Shown piece after piece: positions 25,768-36,759 of a stretch of 64,000 nt of DNA (positions are counted from its first letter, which is position 1; every line of letters begins with the position of its first letter). The notes under the pieces were generated by a model, which saw only the letters and a list, made by a program, of their open reading frames with translations, was not told the DNA's origin and ran no database searches. Origin of the DNA: Sphingomonas faeni (lineage in GTDB: Bacteria > Pseudomonadota > Alphaproteobacteria > Sphingomonadales > Sphingomonadaceae); the NCBI RefSeq assembly GCF_023195535.1, contig NZ_JALPNF010000003.1:1-64000 (forward strand), in the 5' to 3' direction. The translations under genes and the position numbers were made by a program.

Positions 25768-26142
25768 ATGGTGTTGACCCCAGAAATGAAGCTGGCCGTA
25801 ATGATGGCCGAGCGCCGCGACGATGGTGGCGAGGATGGCAATGACGGCACCGGTGCCGGCATCGCGACCAAAACGCGCGCAAAGACCAAACAGCCGACGC
25901 CGTACCGCGTGCTGATGCTCAACGACGACTACACGCCGATGGAGTTCGTCGTGTTGTGTCTCCAGCGCTTCTTCCGCATGGACATGGAGGCCGCGACGCG
26001 CGTGATGCTGCATGTCCACCAGAAGGGCGTCGGGGTCTGCGGGACGTTCAGCTACGAGGTGGCCGAGACCAAGGTGTCCCAGGTCATGGATTTCGCCCGC
26101 CAGAACCAGCATCCGCTGCAATGCACGCTCGAGAAGGCGTGA
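25768..26142 (+). CDS. clpS: ClpS adaptor of the Clp protease
   Basis: ClpS delivers N-degron substrates to ClpAP. The core (about 45-124) has [20 protein letters not shown], the LQRFF and [17 protein letters not shown] motifs with the N-degron pocket residues (Asn-Asp-Asp, His), and [21 protein letters not shown] at the end. The N terminus is uncertain: ATGs at 25750, 25768, 25786 and 25801 are all possible, and none has a clear ribosome-binding site. I give 124 residues. The disordered N-terminal tail is usual for this family. Confidence 0.92.
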   Translation: MVLTPEMKLAVMMAERRDDGGEDGNDGTGAGIATKTRAKTKQPTPYRVLMLNDDYTPMEFVVLCLQRFFRMDMEAATRVMLHVHQKGVGVCGTFSYEVAETKVSQVMDFARQNQHPLQCTLEKA

Positions 26143-26159
26143 GGCGCTGATACCCCTGA

Positions 26160-26282
26160 TCCTCCCCCGCTAGGGGGAGGTGGCACCGAAGGTGACTGAG
26201 GGGGAGGTTAGCGATGACCTCCGCTTCGTGTCCTCCCCTTCCGTCTGGCAAGTGCCAGCCACCTCCCCCTGCCGGGGGAGGA
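26160..26282. repeat. Family A composite inverted repeat, copy 3
   Basis: The left arm has the GGCACCGAAGGTGAC module and the right arm the TGGC...GCCA module. The centre reads in the orientation of copy 7, so arms and centre are not fixed together. It lies in the clpS / crp convergent gap. Confidence 0.9.
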
Positions 26283-26290
26283 TCGAGAGT

Positions 26291-27043
26291 CTACCGGGCG
26301 GGTGGCAACCAGCGCAGGTCGAGGCCGTCGAACCGGTCGATGTAATTCGCCGCCTGCGCCAATTGCACCTCGTTGAGCAGAGTCACCCGGCCCGCCTCGC
26401 GCCGGATCAGGCCGTCCTCTTCCAATTGCCGCAGCATCCGGTTGACGTGCACCGCGGTGAGCCCGGTGGCGTCGCCGATCTCCTCCTGGGTCAGCCCGAG
26501 CGTGAAGCTGTTGCCGAGCGCCTGGTCGCGCAGCCGCATCCGGTTGCGCATCTCGATCAGCAGCGCTGCGATCCGCGCCTTCGCCGAGGTGCGGCCGAGC
26601 GCGGCGAGGCGGTCGGTCAGCGCCACCTTCTCCATCTGGTTCATCACCATGATGATCGCCGACAGCCGCGGATGATCGGTGACCAGTGCCGTCATCGCCG
26701 CGCGATCGAACGGGCACACCGTGCAATCGGTCAGCGCGACCACCGTCTCGGGCGAGTCCCGATAGACGAGCGCGGACACCGCGAGCATGTCGCCGGCATA
26801 GAGGAAGCGGAGGATCTGGCGGCTGCCGTCGTCGAGCAGCACATAGCTCATTGCCATGCCACGCTGGAGGATGAAGAGTTCGGACTGCGGATCGTTCTCC
26901 CGCAGCAGGATCGCACCACGACGCAGTTCGCGCGGGCGCTCCTCAAACCGCGCTAGCGCAGCCCTTTCGTTCATCGACAGGTCGATGAGATCGCCGACGC
27001 GGTCGGCGAAGCAGCTGTCCGGCACTCTGAAATGGTCCCCCAT
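26291..27043 (-). CDS. Crp/Fnr-family regulator
   Basis: The 250-residue protein has an N-terminal cyclic-nucleotide-type beta-barrel (about 25-140) and a C-terminal winged helix. The recognition region is LTQEEIGDATGLTAVHVNRMLRQLEEDG near 185. It lacks the FNR cysteine cluster, so it is not an oxygen-sensing FNR. It fits the FixK/CRP-like group common in alphaproteobacteria. ATG 27043 was chosen over a TTG seven codons upstream. A candidate Crp/Fnr box lies 40 bases upstream, suggesting autoregulation. It is divergent from murA. Confidence 0.9.
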   Translation of the reverse strand: MGDHFRVPDSCFADRVGDLIDLSMNERAALARFEERPRELRRGAILLRENDPQSELFILQRGMAMSYVLLDDGSRQILRFLYAGDMLAVSALVYRDSPETVVALTDCTVCPFDRAAMTALVTDHPRLSAIIMVMNQMEKVALTDRLAALGRTSAKARIAALLIEMRNRMRLRDQALGNSFTLGLTQEEIGDATGLTAVHVNRMLRQLEEDGLIRREAGRVTLLNEVQLAQAANYIDRFDGLDLRWLPPAR

Positions 27044-27082
27044 GTTGGTGGAGACACAGAGCAAAGCTATGATTCCCGCGCA

Positions 27083-27096
27083 TTAAAGTCGATCAA
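27083..27096. promoter_or_regulatory. Candidate Crp/Fnr-type box
   Basis: On the minus strand the site reads TTGATCGACTTTAA. The left half equals the FNR/FixK half-site TTGAT; the right half has two mismatches from ATCAA. It lies about 40 bases upstream of the Crp/Fnr gene and about 107 upstream of murA. Confidence 0.35.
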
Positions 27097-27202
27097 GCGC
27101 GGGCATTAGCGCGACCCGGACTTTGGCTCCTCTCGTCGCCTCCCGGCATGTCGCGGTGTGCGGGCCCCTTGCGCGGACCGCCAGCCGCGATAGACACCCG
27201 GG

Positions 27203-28486
27203 ATGGACCGTATTCTCATTCGTGGCGGCAATCGCCTGTCCGGGCGCCTGCCCATTTCCGGTGCGAAGAACGCCGCGCTCACGCTGATGCCGTGCGCGTT
27301 GCTGACCGAAGAACCGCTGACGCTGCGCAACCTCCCGCGGCTGGCGGATGTCGACGGCTTCGGCCATCTGCTCAACCAGCTCGGTGCGTCGACCGCGATC
27401 CAGGGGACGCGGCCGGAGGATTTCGGCCGGGTGATGACGATCCGCGCGGGCAATCTGACCTCGACCGAGGCGCCGTACGACATCGTGCGGAAGATGCGCG
27501 CGTCGATCCTGGTGCTCGGGCCGCTGCTCGGGCGTGGCGGCGAGGCGACGGTGTCGCTGCCGGGGGGGTGCGCGATCGGCAACCGGCCGATCGATCTGCA
27601 TCTGCGCGCGCTCGAGGCGATCGGTGCCGAGCTCGAGATGGCGGCGGGCTATGTAAAGGCGATCGCGCCGGGTGGACGCCTGCCGGGTGGGCGTTTCCGC
27701 TTCCCGATCGTGTCGGTCGGCGCGACCGAGAACGTCGTGATGGCCGCGGTGCTCGCCAAGGGTACGTCGGTGATCGAGAACGCCGCGCGCGAGCCCGAGA
27801 TCGTCGACCTGTGCAACTGCTTGGTCGCGATGGGTGCGTCGATCGACGGGATCGGCACCGAGACGCTGACGATCGAGGGCCGCGACCGGCTGCACGGCGC
27901 GACCTATGCGGTGATGCCCGACCGGATCGAGGCGGGCAGTTACGCGTGCGCCGCGGCGATTACGGGTGGCGACCTGGAGTTGGTCGGCGTGGCAATCCCG
28001 GACATGGGCGCGACGATCGATGCGCTGGTCGAGGCCGGCGTTTCGGTGACGCCCACCAAGGGCGGCGTCCGCATCGCCTCTGACGGCAAGCTGAAACCCC
28101 TGACCCTCTCGACCGCGCCCTACCCCGGATTCGCGACCGACATGCAGGCCCAATTTATGGCAATGCTTTGCATGGCCGACGGCGCCAGCGTCCTCACCGA
28201 AACGATCTTCGAGAACCGCTACATGCACGTGCCGGAACTGGCGCGGATGGGGGCGGATATCCAGGTACGTGGGCGGACCGCGGTGGTGCGCGGCGTCGAC
28301 AAGCTGGTCGGGGCGCCGGTGATGGCGACCGACCTGCGCGCGTCGATGAGCTTGATCCTGGCGGGGCTTGCGGCGGATGGCGAGACGTCGGTGGGCCGGG
28401 TGTATCATCTCGACCGCGGGTATGAACGGTTGGAGGAGAAGCTGTCGGCGGTTGGCGCGGATATCGAGCGCGCCAGCGACGGGTGA
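27203..28486 (+). CDS. murA: UDP-GlcNAc 1-carboxyvinyltransferase
   Basis: The 427-residue MurA makes the first committed peptidoglycan precursor from UDP-GlcNAc and phosphoenolpyruvate. The catalytic Cys is C123 in [10 protein letters not shown], so the enzyme should be of the fosfomycin-sensitive Cys type. Other marks are the N-terminal SGAKNAAL near 19, [10 protein letters not shown] near 172 and [15 protein letters not shown] near 344. Its length is normal. It is divergent from the Crp/Fnr regulator. Confidence 0.98.
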   Translation: MDRILIRGGNRLSGRLPISGAKNAALTLMPCALLTEEPLTLRNLPRLADVDGFGHLLNQLGASTAIQGTRPEDFGRVMTIRAGNLTSTEAPYDIVRKMRASILVLGPLLGRGGEATVSLPGGCAIGNRPIDLHLRALEAIGAELEMAAGYVKAIAPGGRLPGGRFRFPIVSVGATENVVMAAVLAKGTSVIENAAREPEIVDLCNCLVAMGASIDGIGTETLTIEGRDRLHGATYAVMPDRIEAGSYACAAAITGGDLELVGVAIPDMGATIDALVEAGVSVTPTKGGVRIASDGKLKPLTLSTAPYPGFATDMQAQFMAMLCMADGASVLTETIFENRYMHVPELARMGADIQVRGRTAVVRGVDKLVGAPVMATDLRASMSLILAGLAADGETSVGRVYHLDRGYERLEEKLSAVGADIERASDG

Positions 28487-28500
28487 GGCTGGACCTTTCC

Positions 28501-28531
28501 ACCACCCCGGCGGAGGCCGGGGCCCAATTGG
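28501..28531. repeat. Solitary family D half-unit
   Basis: One CCCCGGCGGAGGCCGGGG arm with CCCAATTGG flank and no inverted partner nearby. It directly follows murA. Confidence 0.8.
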
Positions 28532-28570
28532 AAAGGCGTCCTGATACGCGCGTAGCATCGTTGCTAGGCA

Positions 28571-28594
28571 GTTCCCCCGCGAACGCGGGGGCCC
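28571..28594. repeat. Solitary family E half-unit
   Basis: One CCCCCGCGAACGCGGGGG hairpin with GTT and CCCA flanks and no partner. With the family D half it lies in the 275-base convergent gap between murA and phaB, where I see no gene. Confidence 0.8.
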
Positions 28595-28761
28595 AGGATC
28601 AAGCAAGACCGACCTTGATAATCCGGTAGACCTCTACTCAGCGCCGCCGGCAAAGCGGCCGTCGGACTGGTTCGGCCTGGCCGACCCGCCGGCCGTGCTG
28701 GGCGCTGCCCGCCTCGCTTTGCTCGCGGTCAACGGCGCGGACGTTGCCGCGCCTGCGCCCG

Positions 28762-29484
28762 TTAGTACATGTGCTGCCCGCCATTGATGCTCAGTGTAGA
28801 CCCGGTAACGAACCCGCCCTCTTCCGAGCAAAGGAACGCCACACCGCGGGCGATCTCGGTAGCCTGACCCAGCCGCCCGACCGGGATCTTCGCGACGATC
28901 TTCTCCAGCACGTCGGCCGGCACCGCGGCCACCATATCCGTATCGATATACCCCGGCGCGATCGCGTTGACCGTCACGCCCGCGCGCGCGCCTTCTTGCG
29001 CCAGCGCCTTGGTGAAGCCGTGGATGCCCGACTTGGCCGCAGCATAGTTCACCTGGCCATATTGCCCGGCCTGCCCGTTGATCGAGCCGATGTTGACGAT
29101 CCGCCCCCATTTGCGCGTGCGCATACCGGGGAAGACGGCCTTGGCCATGTTGAAACAACCGCCAAGATTGGTGTCCATCACCTCTTTCCAATCTTGGTAC
29201 GTCATCTTCAGGATGGTGCCGTCACGGGTGATGCCGGCGTTGTTCACGACGATATCGACGTCGCCCAGATCGGCGGCGACCTGCGCGCAGCCGGCCTGGC
29301 ACGCATCGTAATCGGCGACGTCCCATTTATACGCTCTGATGCCGGTGCGCTCGGTAAACTCGCGCGCGCGCTCGTCGTTGCCGGCATAGGTTGCCGCTAC
29401 GGTCAGGCCCATGTCCTGCAATGCGAGGCTGATCGCTTCGCCGATTCCGCGCGTACCACCGGTTACAATTGCGACGCGTGCCAT
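28762..29484 (-). CDS. phaB: Acetoacetyl-CoA reductase
   Basis: The 240-residue SDR enzyme reduces acetoacetyl-CoA to (R)-3-hydroxybutyryl-CoA, the PHA monomer, with NADPH. The cofactor loop is TGGTRGIG (8-15). The catalytic set is S134, Y147 and K151 (NYAAAK). The NAGITRDGT and SINGQAGQYGQ blocks are typical of PhaB rather than FabG, though the two are close. It follows hemH by 31 bases on the minus strand, apart from phaC and the phasin. No beta-ketothiolase gene (phaA) is in the window. Confidence 0.93.
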   Translation of the reverse strand: MARVAIVTGGTRGIGEAISLALQDMGLTVAATYAGNDERAREFTERTGIRAYKWDVADYDACQAGCAQVAADLGDVDIVVNNAGITRDGTILKMTYQDWKEVMDTNLGGCFNMAKAVFPGMRTRKWGRIVNIGSINGQAGQYGQVNYAAAKSGIHGFTKALAQEGARAGVTVNAIAPGYIDTDMVAAVPADVLEKIVAKIPVGRLGQATEIARGVAFLCSEEGGFVTGSTLSINGGQHMY

Positions 29485-29515
29485 CAGTCTCTCTCCTCGT
29501 AGATTTTGCGGAAGG

Positions 29516-30523
29516 TTAACTTGGGCGTATCCATCCTTCAAGCTCGCGTGCCAAAATGCTGCGCAGCATTTCCACGCCGACCGGGCTGTCGTTGAGGCAC
29601 GGCAGATACGCGAAATGCGTGCCGCCCGCTTCCTCGAAGCTCTCGCGACCGCGGATCGACAGTTCCTCGAGCGTCTCGAGACAATCGGCGGAGAAGCCCG
29701 GCGCAAAGATCGCGATCTTGGTCTTGCCGGCCTTCGCCAATTCGACGAGCGTCTCGTCGGTCGCCGGCCCCAGCCATTTCTGCGGCCCGAACCGCGACTG
29801 GAACGCGATCGTCAGCTCGCGGCCCATCCGCTCACCGAGCAACCGAGCGGTCTTCTGGCAGTGGCAATGATACGGATCGCCCTGCTGCAACGTCCGCTTC
29901 GGCATCCCGTGGAAGCTGGCCACGATCGCGTCGGGGGTGAAATCGAGCGCCGAAAGCCCCTCTTCGAGCGAGTCCTTCAGCGCGTCGATATAGAGCGTGT
30001 CGTCATAGTAAGGCGGCAACGTGCGGATCGCAGGCTGCCAGCGCAGTCCGGCGAGATGCTTGAACGCCTTGTCGTTCGCCGTCGCGGTCGTTGCTGCGCA
30101 ATATTGCGGGTAGAGCGGCGCGAGCAGGATGCGTTCGCAGCCCGCCGCTTTCATCGCGGTGAGACGGTCCGCGATCGACGGATTGCCGTAGCGCATGGCC
30201 CAGTCGACCAGCACTTCCGCCCCGAACGAATCCTTCAACGCGGCCGCCTGCAACCGGGTGATCGCGGCGAGCGGCGAACCGTCCTCGCGCCAGACCTGCG
30301 AATAAGCATGCGCGGACTTCTTCGGGCGCGTGTTGAGAATGATGCCGCGCAGGATTGGCTGCCAGGCGATCTGCGGGATCTCGACGACACGCGAATCGGA
30401 CAGGAACTCGCCGAGATAGCGCTTCACCGATTTCGCATCGGGGCCATCGGGCGTGCCGAGGTTCATCAGCAACACGCCGATGCGGGGCTTGGGAATCGGG
30501 GGGTGATCGGGAGGCAGGGTCAT
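29516..30523 (-). CDS. hemH: Ferrochelatase
   Basis: The 335-residue protein inserts ferrous iron into protoporphyrin IX, the last step of heme synthesis. Family marks are VLLMNLGTPDGP near residue 18, LAPLYPQYCAATTA near 135, the metal-binding His in VASFHGMPKRT near 204 and the distal Glu in a TLEELSIRGRESFEEAGG block near 285. Its start overlaps the oxidoreductase gene stop by four bases, and phaB follows, so iorB-hemH-phaB look cotranscribed. Confidence 0.97.
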   Translation of the reverse strand: MTLPPDHPPIPKPRIGVLLMNLGTPDGPDAKSVKRYLGEFLSDSRVVEIPQIAWQPILRGIILNTRPKKSAHAYSQVWREDGSPLAAITRLQAAALKDSFGAEVLVDWAMRYGNPSIADRLTAMKAAGCERILLAPLYPQYCAATTATANDKAFKHLAGLRWQPAIRTLPPYYDDTLYIDALKDSLEEGLSALDFTPDAIVASFHGMPKRTLQQGDPYHCHCQKTARLLGERMGRELTIAFQSRFGPQKWLGPATDETLVELAKAGKTKIAIFAPGFSADCLETLEELSIRGRESFEEAGGTHFAYLPCLNDSPVGVEMLRSILARELEGWIRPS

Positions 30524-32706
30524 GGCGCTGGTCTTAAAGGCAAATTGCGGATGCGGAAGCCCGTTGACGCATAGAGCGCGTTGGCGATTGCCGGCGCGAC
30601 CGCAGGGACGCCGAGTTCGCTCACGCCGCCGGACGCCTCATCGCTGCGGATGACCTCGACGGTGATGTCGGGCGTGTCGGCGAGGCGGGGCAGGGCGATC
30701 GTGTCGAACCCGCGTGCGTCGGCAAGGCCGCGGGAGAAGCCGGTGGAGGCGCCGAGTGCCGAGGCCATGCCGAAGATCAGTCCGCCCTCGATCTGCTGGC
30801 GAATGATGTCGGGATTGATATGCGCGCCGCAGTCGACCGCCGCGACGAGTCGGTCGACCACGGGGCGCCGGTCCGCGCCCATGTGTGCTTCTGCCATCAC
30901 CGCGATGTAGCTGCCCCGGAACGCGTGGGCTGCGAGGCCCTGGCCGCTGCCGGCGACACCGCCGTTCCAGCCGCCGAGCGCCGCTGCGGTCGACAGGCAG
31001 CGGGCAAGTCGTGGTTCGCCGCCCAGCATGGCGATGCGGAACGACATCGGTTCGGATTGGGCCCCGCGCGCGAGTTCGTCGAGGAAGCATTCGGTGAAGA
31101 ACGCGGTGTAGCCGTGTGCGCCGCCGCGGAGGTGGCCGGTCGGGATGCCGATCTCGGCAGGGTGGTGGTCGATCGCAAAGGCGGGGATGCGGTAGGCGGG
31201 CGTTGCGCCGGCCACGGCGTAGCGGTCGCCCTTGGTGCCGATCAGTGCGGCTTCGGTGGCGAGCCCCGGCATCATGCGGCGTGCCATTTCGGCGCCGGTG
31301 GCGGGGGTGGCGATGCTCGCGCTCCAGCCCATGATCGCGCCGTTGGGGGCGAGGCGTGCGGCCATCTTCGCGACTGCGGGTGCGCGGTAGTGGTCGTGGA
31401 GCGAGTCCTCGCCGCGCGACCAGACGAGGCTGACCGGGCGGCGGAGCTTGACCGCGAGGACGGCGGCTTGCTCGGCGACGTCGTGTTCGAGTGCTGCGCC
31501 GAACGATCCGCCGATCAGCATCGGGTGGACGACGACCGCCTCCTCGCTGAGGTTCGCTGCGCGCGCTGCTGCCGATCGTGCAAGACCGGGGGCTTGAGTC
31601 GCTAGCCAGAGTTCGAGGCGGCCGTTCGAGAAGGAGGCGGTCGCGCTGCGGGTCTCGATCGCTGCGTGCAGGCCGATACCGGCGCGGTAGGTTGCGGTGA
31701 CGAGCTTGGCGCCCTGGAACGTCGCGGCGACGTCTCCGGTCTCCGCCATCCGCATGCCGGGGCGTGCGAGCGCGGCGTCCAGGGCTGCGTCGATCGACTC
31801 TGTGTCCGGGAGCGGGGCGTCGTTCTCGAACCGTGGCGCGAGCGCGTCGAGAGCCTTTTTTGCGGCCCACCCTGTCGTCGCGACTGCGGCCACCCAGCGC
31901 GGGTTCTCGACGACCGAGAGCACCCCTCGGATGCGATCGGCAGCGGCGCGGTCGACTCTGGTCAGGCGACCGCCGACCGGACCCTGGCGGATCGCGGCGT
32001 GGACCATGTCGGCAAAGCGTACGTCCCCGGCGAAGTTGGCCGAACCGTCGACCTTCGAGGGTGTGTCGAGACGGGGGACCGACTTGCCAACCAGCTTGCC
32101 GGCACCCTGGATGCCGAGCGGGAGGGGGTCGGGGAGCGTGAACTTCGCGGCCTCCTCGGCGAGTTCGGCGAAGCGAATGCGCTTGGCTTGATATGTGCAA
32201 AAGCCGGCATCGGCGTTGACCTGGGTCCAATCGGCGTCCCAGCGTTTCGCCGCCGCCATGCAGAGCAGGGCGCGGGCGCCTGCGCCGGCCTCGCGGCAGG
32301 CTTGCTCGAACATCCGGATCGAACTGGATCCGCCGGTTAGCATTGGTGGCTGCGGGGTGCCATTCGGGAGGCGGTCGAACAGGCCTTCGAACAGGTCGTG
32401 CGTGCCGATCGGGTTGGCGTAGAGCGGATTGAGCGGTGCCGGTTCCACCCCGATGGTGCGCCAGTCCGCGCCGAGCTCGTCCGCGACGATCTGGGGGAGG
32501 GTCGTGTAGACGCCCTGGCCGTGTTCGACCTGCGGGACGGAGACGGTGACATGGCCGTCGGTGCCGATCTTGAGCCACGCGCCGAACGGGGTTTCGCCGG
32601 GGTTGGCGACGAGATTGGGGGCGTAGGTGCGCGGCCATAGGCCCCAGGCTACGACGAGCCCGATCCCCGCGCCGCCGCCGACTAAAATCTCACGCCTGCT
32701 AATCAT
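30520..32706 (-). CDS. IorB-like molybdopterin oxidoreductase large subunit
   Basis: The 728-residue protein belongs to the xanthine-oxidase-type Mo-cofactor subunits of the isoquinoline 1-oxidoreductase beta group. An N-terminal SRREIL plus hydrophobic stretch (about 3-27) is a twin-arginine-like signal, so periplasmic or membrane location is likely. The Aldh-Xdh a/b-hammerhead domain is near 205-290; Mo-cofactor binding blocks include LIGGSFGAALEHDVAEQA near 398 and GVSELGVPAVAPAIANAL near 698, which holds the candidate catalytic Glu. The usual [2Fe-2S] partner (IorA) is not adjacent. It overlaps hemH by four bases. Confidence 0.88.
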   Translation of the reverse strand: MISRREILVGGGAGIGLVVAWGLWPRTYAPNLVANPGETPFGAWLKIGTDGHVTVSVPQVEHGQGVYTTLPQIVADELGADWRTIGVEPAPLNPLYANPIGTHDLFEGLFDRLPNGTPQPPMLTGGSSSIRMFEQACREAGAGARALLCMAAAKRWDADWTQVNADAGFCTYQAKRIRFAELAEEAAKFTLPDPLPLGIQGAGKLVGKSVPRLDTPSKVDGSANFAGDVRFADMVHAAIRQGPVGGRLTRVDRAAADRIRGVLSVVENPRWVAAVATTGWAAKKALDALAPRFENDAPLPDTESIDAALDAALARPGMRMAETGDVAATFQGAKLVTATYRAGIGLHAAIETRSATASFSNGRLELWLATQAPGLARSAAARAANLSEEAVVVHPMLIGGSFGAALEHDVAEQAAVLAVKLRRPVSLVWSRGEDSLHDHYRAPAVAKMAARLAPNGAIMGWSASIATPATGAEMARRMMPGLATEAALIGTKGDRYAVAGATPAYRIPAFAIDHHPAEIGIPTGHLRGGAHGYTAFFTECFLDELARGAQSEPMSFRIAMLGGEPRLARCLSTAAALGGWNGGVAGSGQGLAAHAFRGSYIAVMAEAHMGADRRPVVDRLVAAVDCGAHINPDIIRQQIEGGLIFGMASALGASTGFSRGLADARGFDTIALPRLADTPDITVEVIRSDEASGGVSELGVPAVAPAIANALYASTGFRIRNLPLRPAP

Positions 32707-32720
32707 GAGGTGGCTCTAAT

Positions 32721-32743
32721 CCTTCTCCCCCACGGGGAGAAGG
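32721..32743. repeat. Solitary short hairpin (family H)
   Basis: CCTTCTCCCC and GGGGAGAAGG pair around a CAC loop, followed by TGG. It is the only example seen here, between the oxidoreductase gene and family B copy 5. Confidence 0.7.
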
Positions 32744-32770
32744 TGGCGCGGAGACACGTCTATCTTCCCT

Positions 32771-32854
32771 CGTCATCCTGACGAAAGTCAGGACCCAGAG
32801 CCAAGCAGCTGTGCCTCCCCGTTATCCTGGGTCCTGACTTTCGTCAGGATGACA
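32771..32854. repeat. Family B inverted repeat, copy 5
   Basis: Both arms carry the CCTGACGAAAGTCAGG hairpin; the last outer base is altered (GACA). It lies between two leftward genes. Confidence 0.88.
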
Positions 32855-32882
32855 GAAATGGGAGACCGCTTATCCCACAAAT

Positions 32883-34586
<1,704 letters not shown>

Positions 34587-34653
34587 ATCGCTCTCCTACT
34601 TGGTCTTATCGTTATCGGCCTTTATGCAGGGGCGAACGCGTGGGGAAAAGCCT

Positions 34654-35556
34654 TTGATCCTGTCGACCATCACCGCCGCTGCGGGCGTAGCGCCTGCCGT
34701 CGGCAGTCACATCCGTTTCGAGGATCTGGGGCTCCACCCCGACGTCTTCTCGATCGGCTTCTTCACGCTGCGCTGGTACAGCCTTGCCTATATCGGCGGA
34801 ATCCTGCTCGGCTGGTGGTATTTGCTGAAGCTCCTCGCGCAGCCCGGCGCACCGATGGCGCGGCGGCATGCCGACGACCTGGTGTTCTACGCGACGCTGG
34901 GCATCATCCTCGGCGGGCGGCTCGGCTATGTGATCTTCTACGCGCCCGAGATGTTCCTGCATCCCTTGCGCATCTTCCGGCTCTGGGACGGCGGCATGTC
35001 GTTCCACGGCGGGGTGATCGGCACGTCGATCGGGCTGATCCTGTTTGCGCGGAAGCATCAGCTCAACTGGTTGCGCGTCCACGATTATATCGCGTGCTGC
35101 GTTCCCTTCGGGCTGTTCTTCGGGCGGCTCGCGAACTTCGTGAATGGCGAGCTCTGGGGCAAGCCGACCGATGTCGCATGGGGGATCATCTTCGAGCGCA
35201 CCGTGCCGTTCGGGATGGTCGAGCCGGCGCGGCATCCGAGCCAGCTGTACGAGGCGGGGCTGGAGGGCATCCTCCTGTTCGCGCTGCTCTGGTTCGCGTT
35301 CTGGAAGACCAAGGCGCGCTACGATCCGGGCAAGCTCGTGGGACTGTTCGTGCTGGGATACGGCCTCGCCCGGTTCACGGCGGAGTTCTTCCGCGAACCC
35401 GATTCGCAGTTGCGCGCCTTTGCCGAGTCGACTGGGTTGCACATGGGGCAGTGGCTGTGCGTGCCGATGATTCTCGGCGGCGCGTATCTGGTCGCGACGT
35501 CGGCCAAGCGGCGGGTGCGGGTCGAGTCGATCGCGGGGACGCAGAGCGTCGCCTGA
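34654..35556 (+). CDS. lgt: Prolipoprotein diacylglyceryl transferase
   Basis: The 300-residue membrane enzyme attaches diacylglycerol to the lipobox Cys of prolipoproteins. It has about seven spans, the HGG motif in [12 protein letters not shown] near 122 and the family signature [15 protein letters not shown] near 158 (an Ala replaces the usual Gly). The C-terminal [13 protein letters not shown] block ([12 protein letters not shown] near 243) is intact. A TTG start at 34654 is chosen because GGGGA lies seven bases upstream; an ATG ten codons earlier has no such site. Confidence 0.96.
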   Translation: MILSTITAAAGVAPAVGSHIRFEDLGLHPDVFSIGFFTLRWYSLAYIGGILLGWWYLLKLLAQPGAPMARRHADDLVFYATLGIILGGRLGYVIFYAPEMFLHPLRIFRLWDGGMSFHGGVIGTSIGLILFARKHQLNWLRVHDYIACCVPFGLFFGRLANFVNGELWGKPTDVAWGIIFERTVPFGMVEPARHPSQLYEAGLEGILLFALLWFAFWKTKARYDPGKLVGLFVLGYGLARFTAEFFREPDSQLRAFAESTGLHMGQWLCVPMILGGAYLVATSAKRRVRVESIAGTQSVA

Positions 35557-35579
35557 CGCGGCTCGCCTCTAATAGAAGC

Positions 35580-35685
35580 ACCACCCCGGCGGAGGCCGGG
35601 GCCCAAGTGGAACGTCCATGGTGACATGCGTTGCGCGCTGTTACATCGACCTTCCCCATTGGGCCCCGGCCTCCGCCGGGGTGGT
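35580..35685. repeat. Family D inverted repeat, copy 3
   Basis: Two arms with CCCCGGCGGAGGCCGGGG-type hairpins and CCCAA(T/G)TGG inner flanks, head to head. It lies between lgt and midA, both rightward; the second arm ends 13 bases before the midA start. Confidence 0.88.
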
Positions 35686-35697
35686 AGAGATTTTACG

Positions 35698-36759
35698 ATG
35701 GTCGACATGCCCGACACTCCCTTGACTGATACCGCCCTCCCGGAACGCCTCGCCCGAGCGATCGCGCTCGCAGGTCCCATCCCCGTCGCGCAGTACATGG
35801 CGGCCGCTAACGCACACTACTATGCGACCCGTGATCCGATGGGGGTGGGGGGTGACTTCATCACTGCGCCCGAGATCAGCCAGATGTTCGGTGAGCTTGT
35901 CGGCCTTTGGTGCGCCGATCTGTGGGACCGGGTGGGGCGGCCGGATGTGGCTTGGGTCGAACTCGGTCCAGGTCGCGGGACGCTGGCTGCCGATGCTGCG
36001 CGGGCGATGGCGAAAGCCGGGCTTACGCCCCCCGTACATTTCGTCGAAACCAGCCCAGCGCTGCGCGCGGCTCAGGCCGAGCGCGTGCCCGCCGCCATCT
36101 GGCACGACGCGATCGACACGCTGCCGACCGATCGGCCGCTGATCGTCGTCGCCAACGAGTTCTTCGATGCGCTGCCGATTCGCCAGCTCGTCAAGCGCGA
36201 GCAGTGGCATGAACGCCTCGTCGCTGCGCAGGACCTGCTGTTCCTACCGATCGCCGGCAAGCCGCTGCCCGATGCGGTGATTCCCGAACCGTTTCGCGAG
36301 GCACCCGCCGGCTCGGTCCTGGAAACCTCGCCTGCGGCCGTCACGATCGTCCGCGGCCTTGCCAAACGGATCGCGGCGCAGGGCGGCGCGCTGATCGCGG
36401 TCGACTATGGCTATGAGGGGCCGGCGCTCGGCGACACGTTGCAGGCGGTGCGCGGGCATGCGTTCGCCAACCCGTTCGAGGCGCCCGGCGAGCACGACCT
36501 GACCGCGCATGTCGACTTCACCACGCTCGCCGCCGCGGCACAGGCCGAGGGCGCGGTCGCGTGGGGGCCGGTGACGCAGCGCGATTTGCTCGGTGCATTA
36601 GGCATCGATTCGCGGACGTCGGCGCTCGCCAACGCATCGCCCGCGCGGGTGGAAGCACTGGCTGCCGATCGGAGGAGGTTGATGGACGACATGGGTATTC
36701 TCTTCAAAGCGCTAGCGATTACCGCGCCAGATTGGCCAACCCCGGCGGCGTTTGCATGA
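35698..36759 (+). CDS. midA: MidA/NDUFAF7-family methyltransferase
   Basis: The 353-residue protein is a class I SAM methyltransferase of the DUF185 group, whose mitochondrial member NDUFAF7 methylates an arginine of complex I. Marks are DPMGVGGDFITAPEISQMFGEL near 45, the SAM motif VELGPGRGTLAAD near 81, VANEFFDALPIRQ near 150 and the ALIAVDYGYEG block near 233. ATG 35698 is used; another in-frame ATG lies three codons later. The next gene starts in its stop (ATGA). Confidence 0.93.
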   Translation: MVDMPDTPLTDTALPERLARAIALAGPIPVAQYMAAANAHYYATRDPMGVGGDFITAPEISQMFGELVGLWCADLWDRVGRPDVAWVELGPGRGTLAADAARAMAKAGLTPPVHFVETSPALRAAQAERVPAAIWHDAIDTLPTDRPLIVVANEFFDALPIRQLVKREQWHERLVAAQDLLFLPIAGKPLPDAVIPEPFREAPAGSVLETSPAAVTIVRGLAKRIAAQGGALIAVDYGYEGPALGDTLQAVRGHAFANPFEAPGEHDLTAHVDFTTLAAAAQAEGAVAWGPVTQRDLLGALGIDSRTSALANASPARVEALAADRRRLMDDMGILFKALAITAPDWPTPAAFA

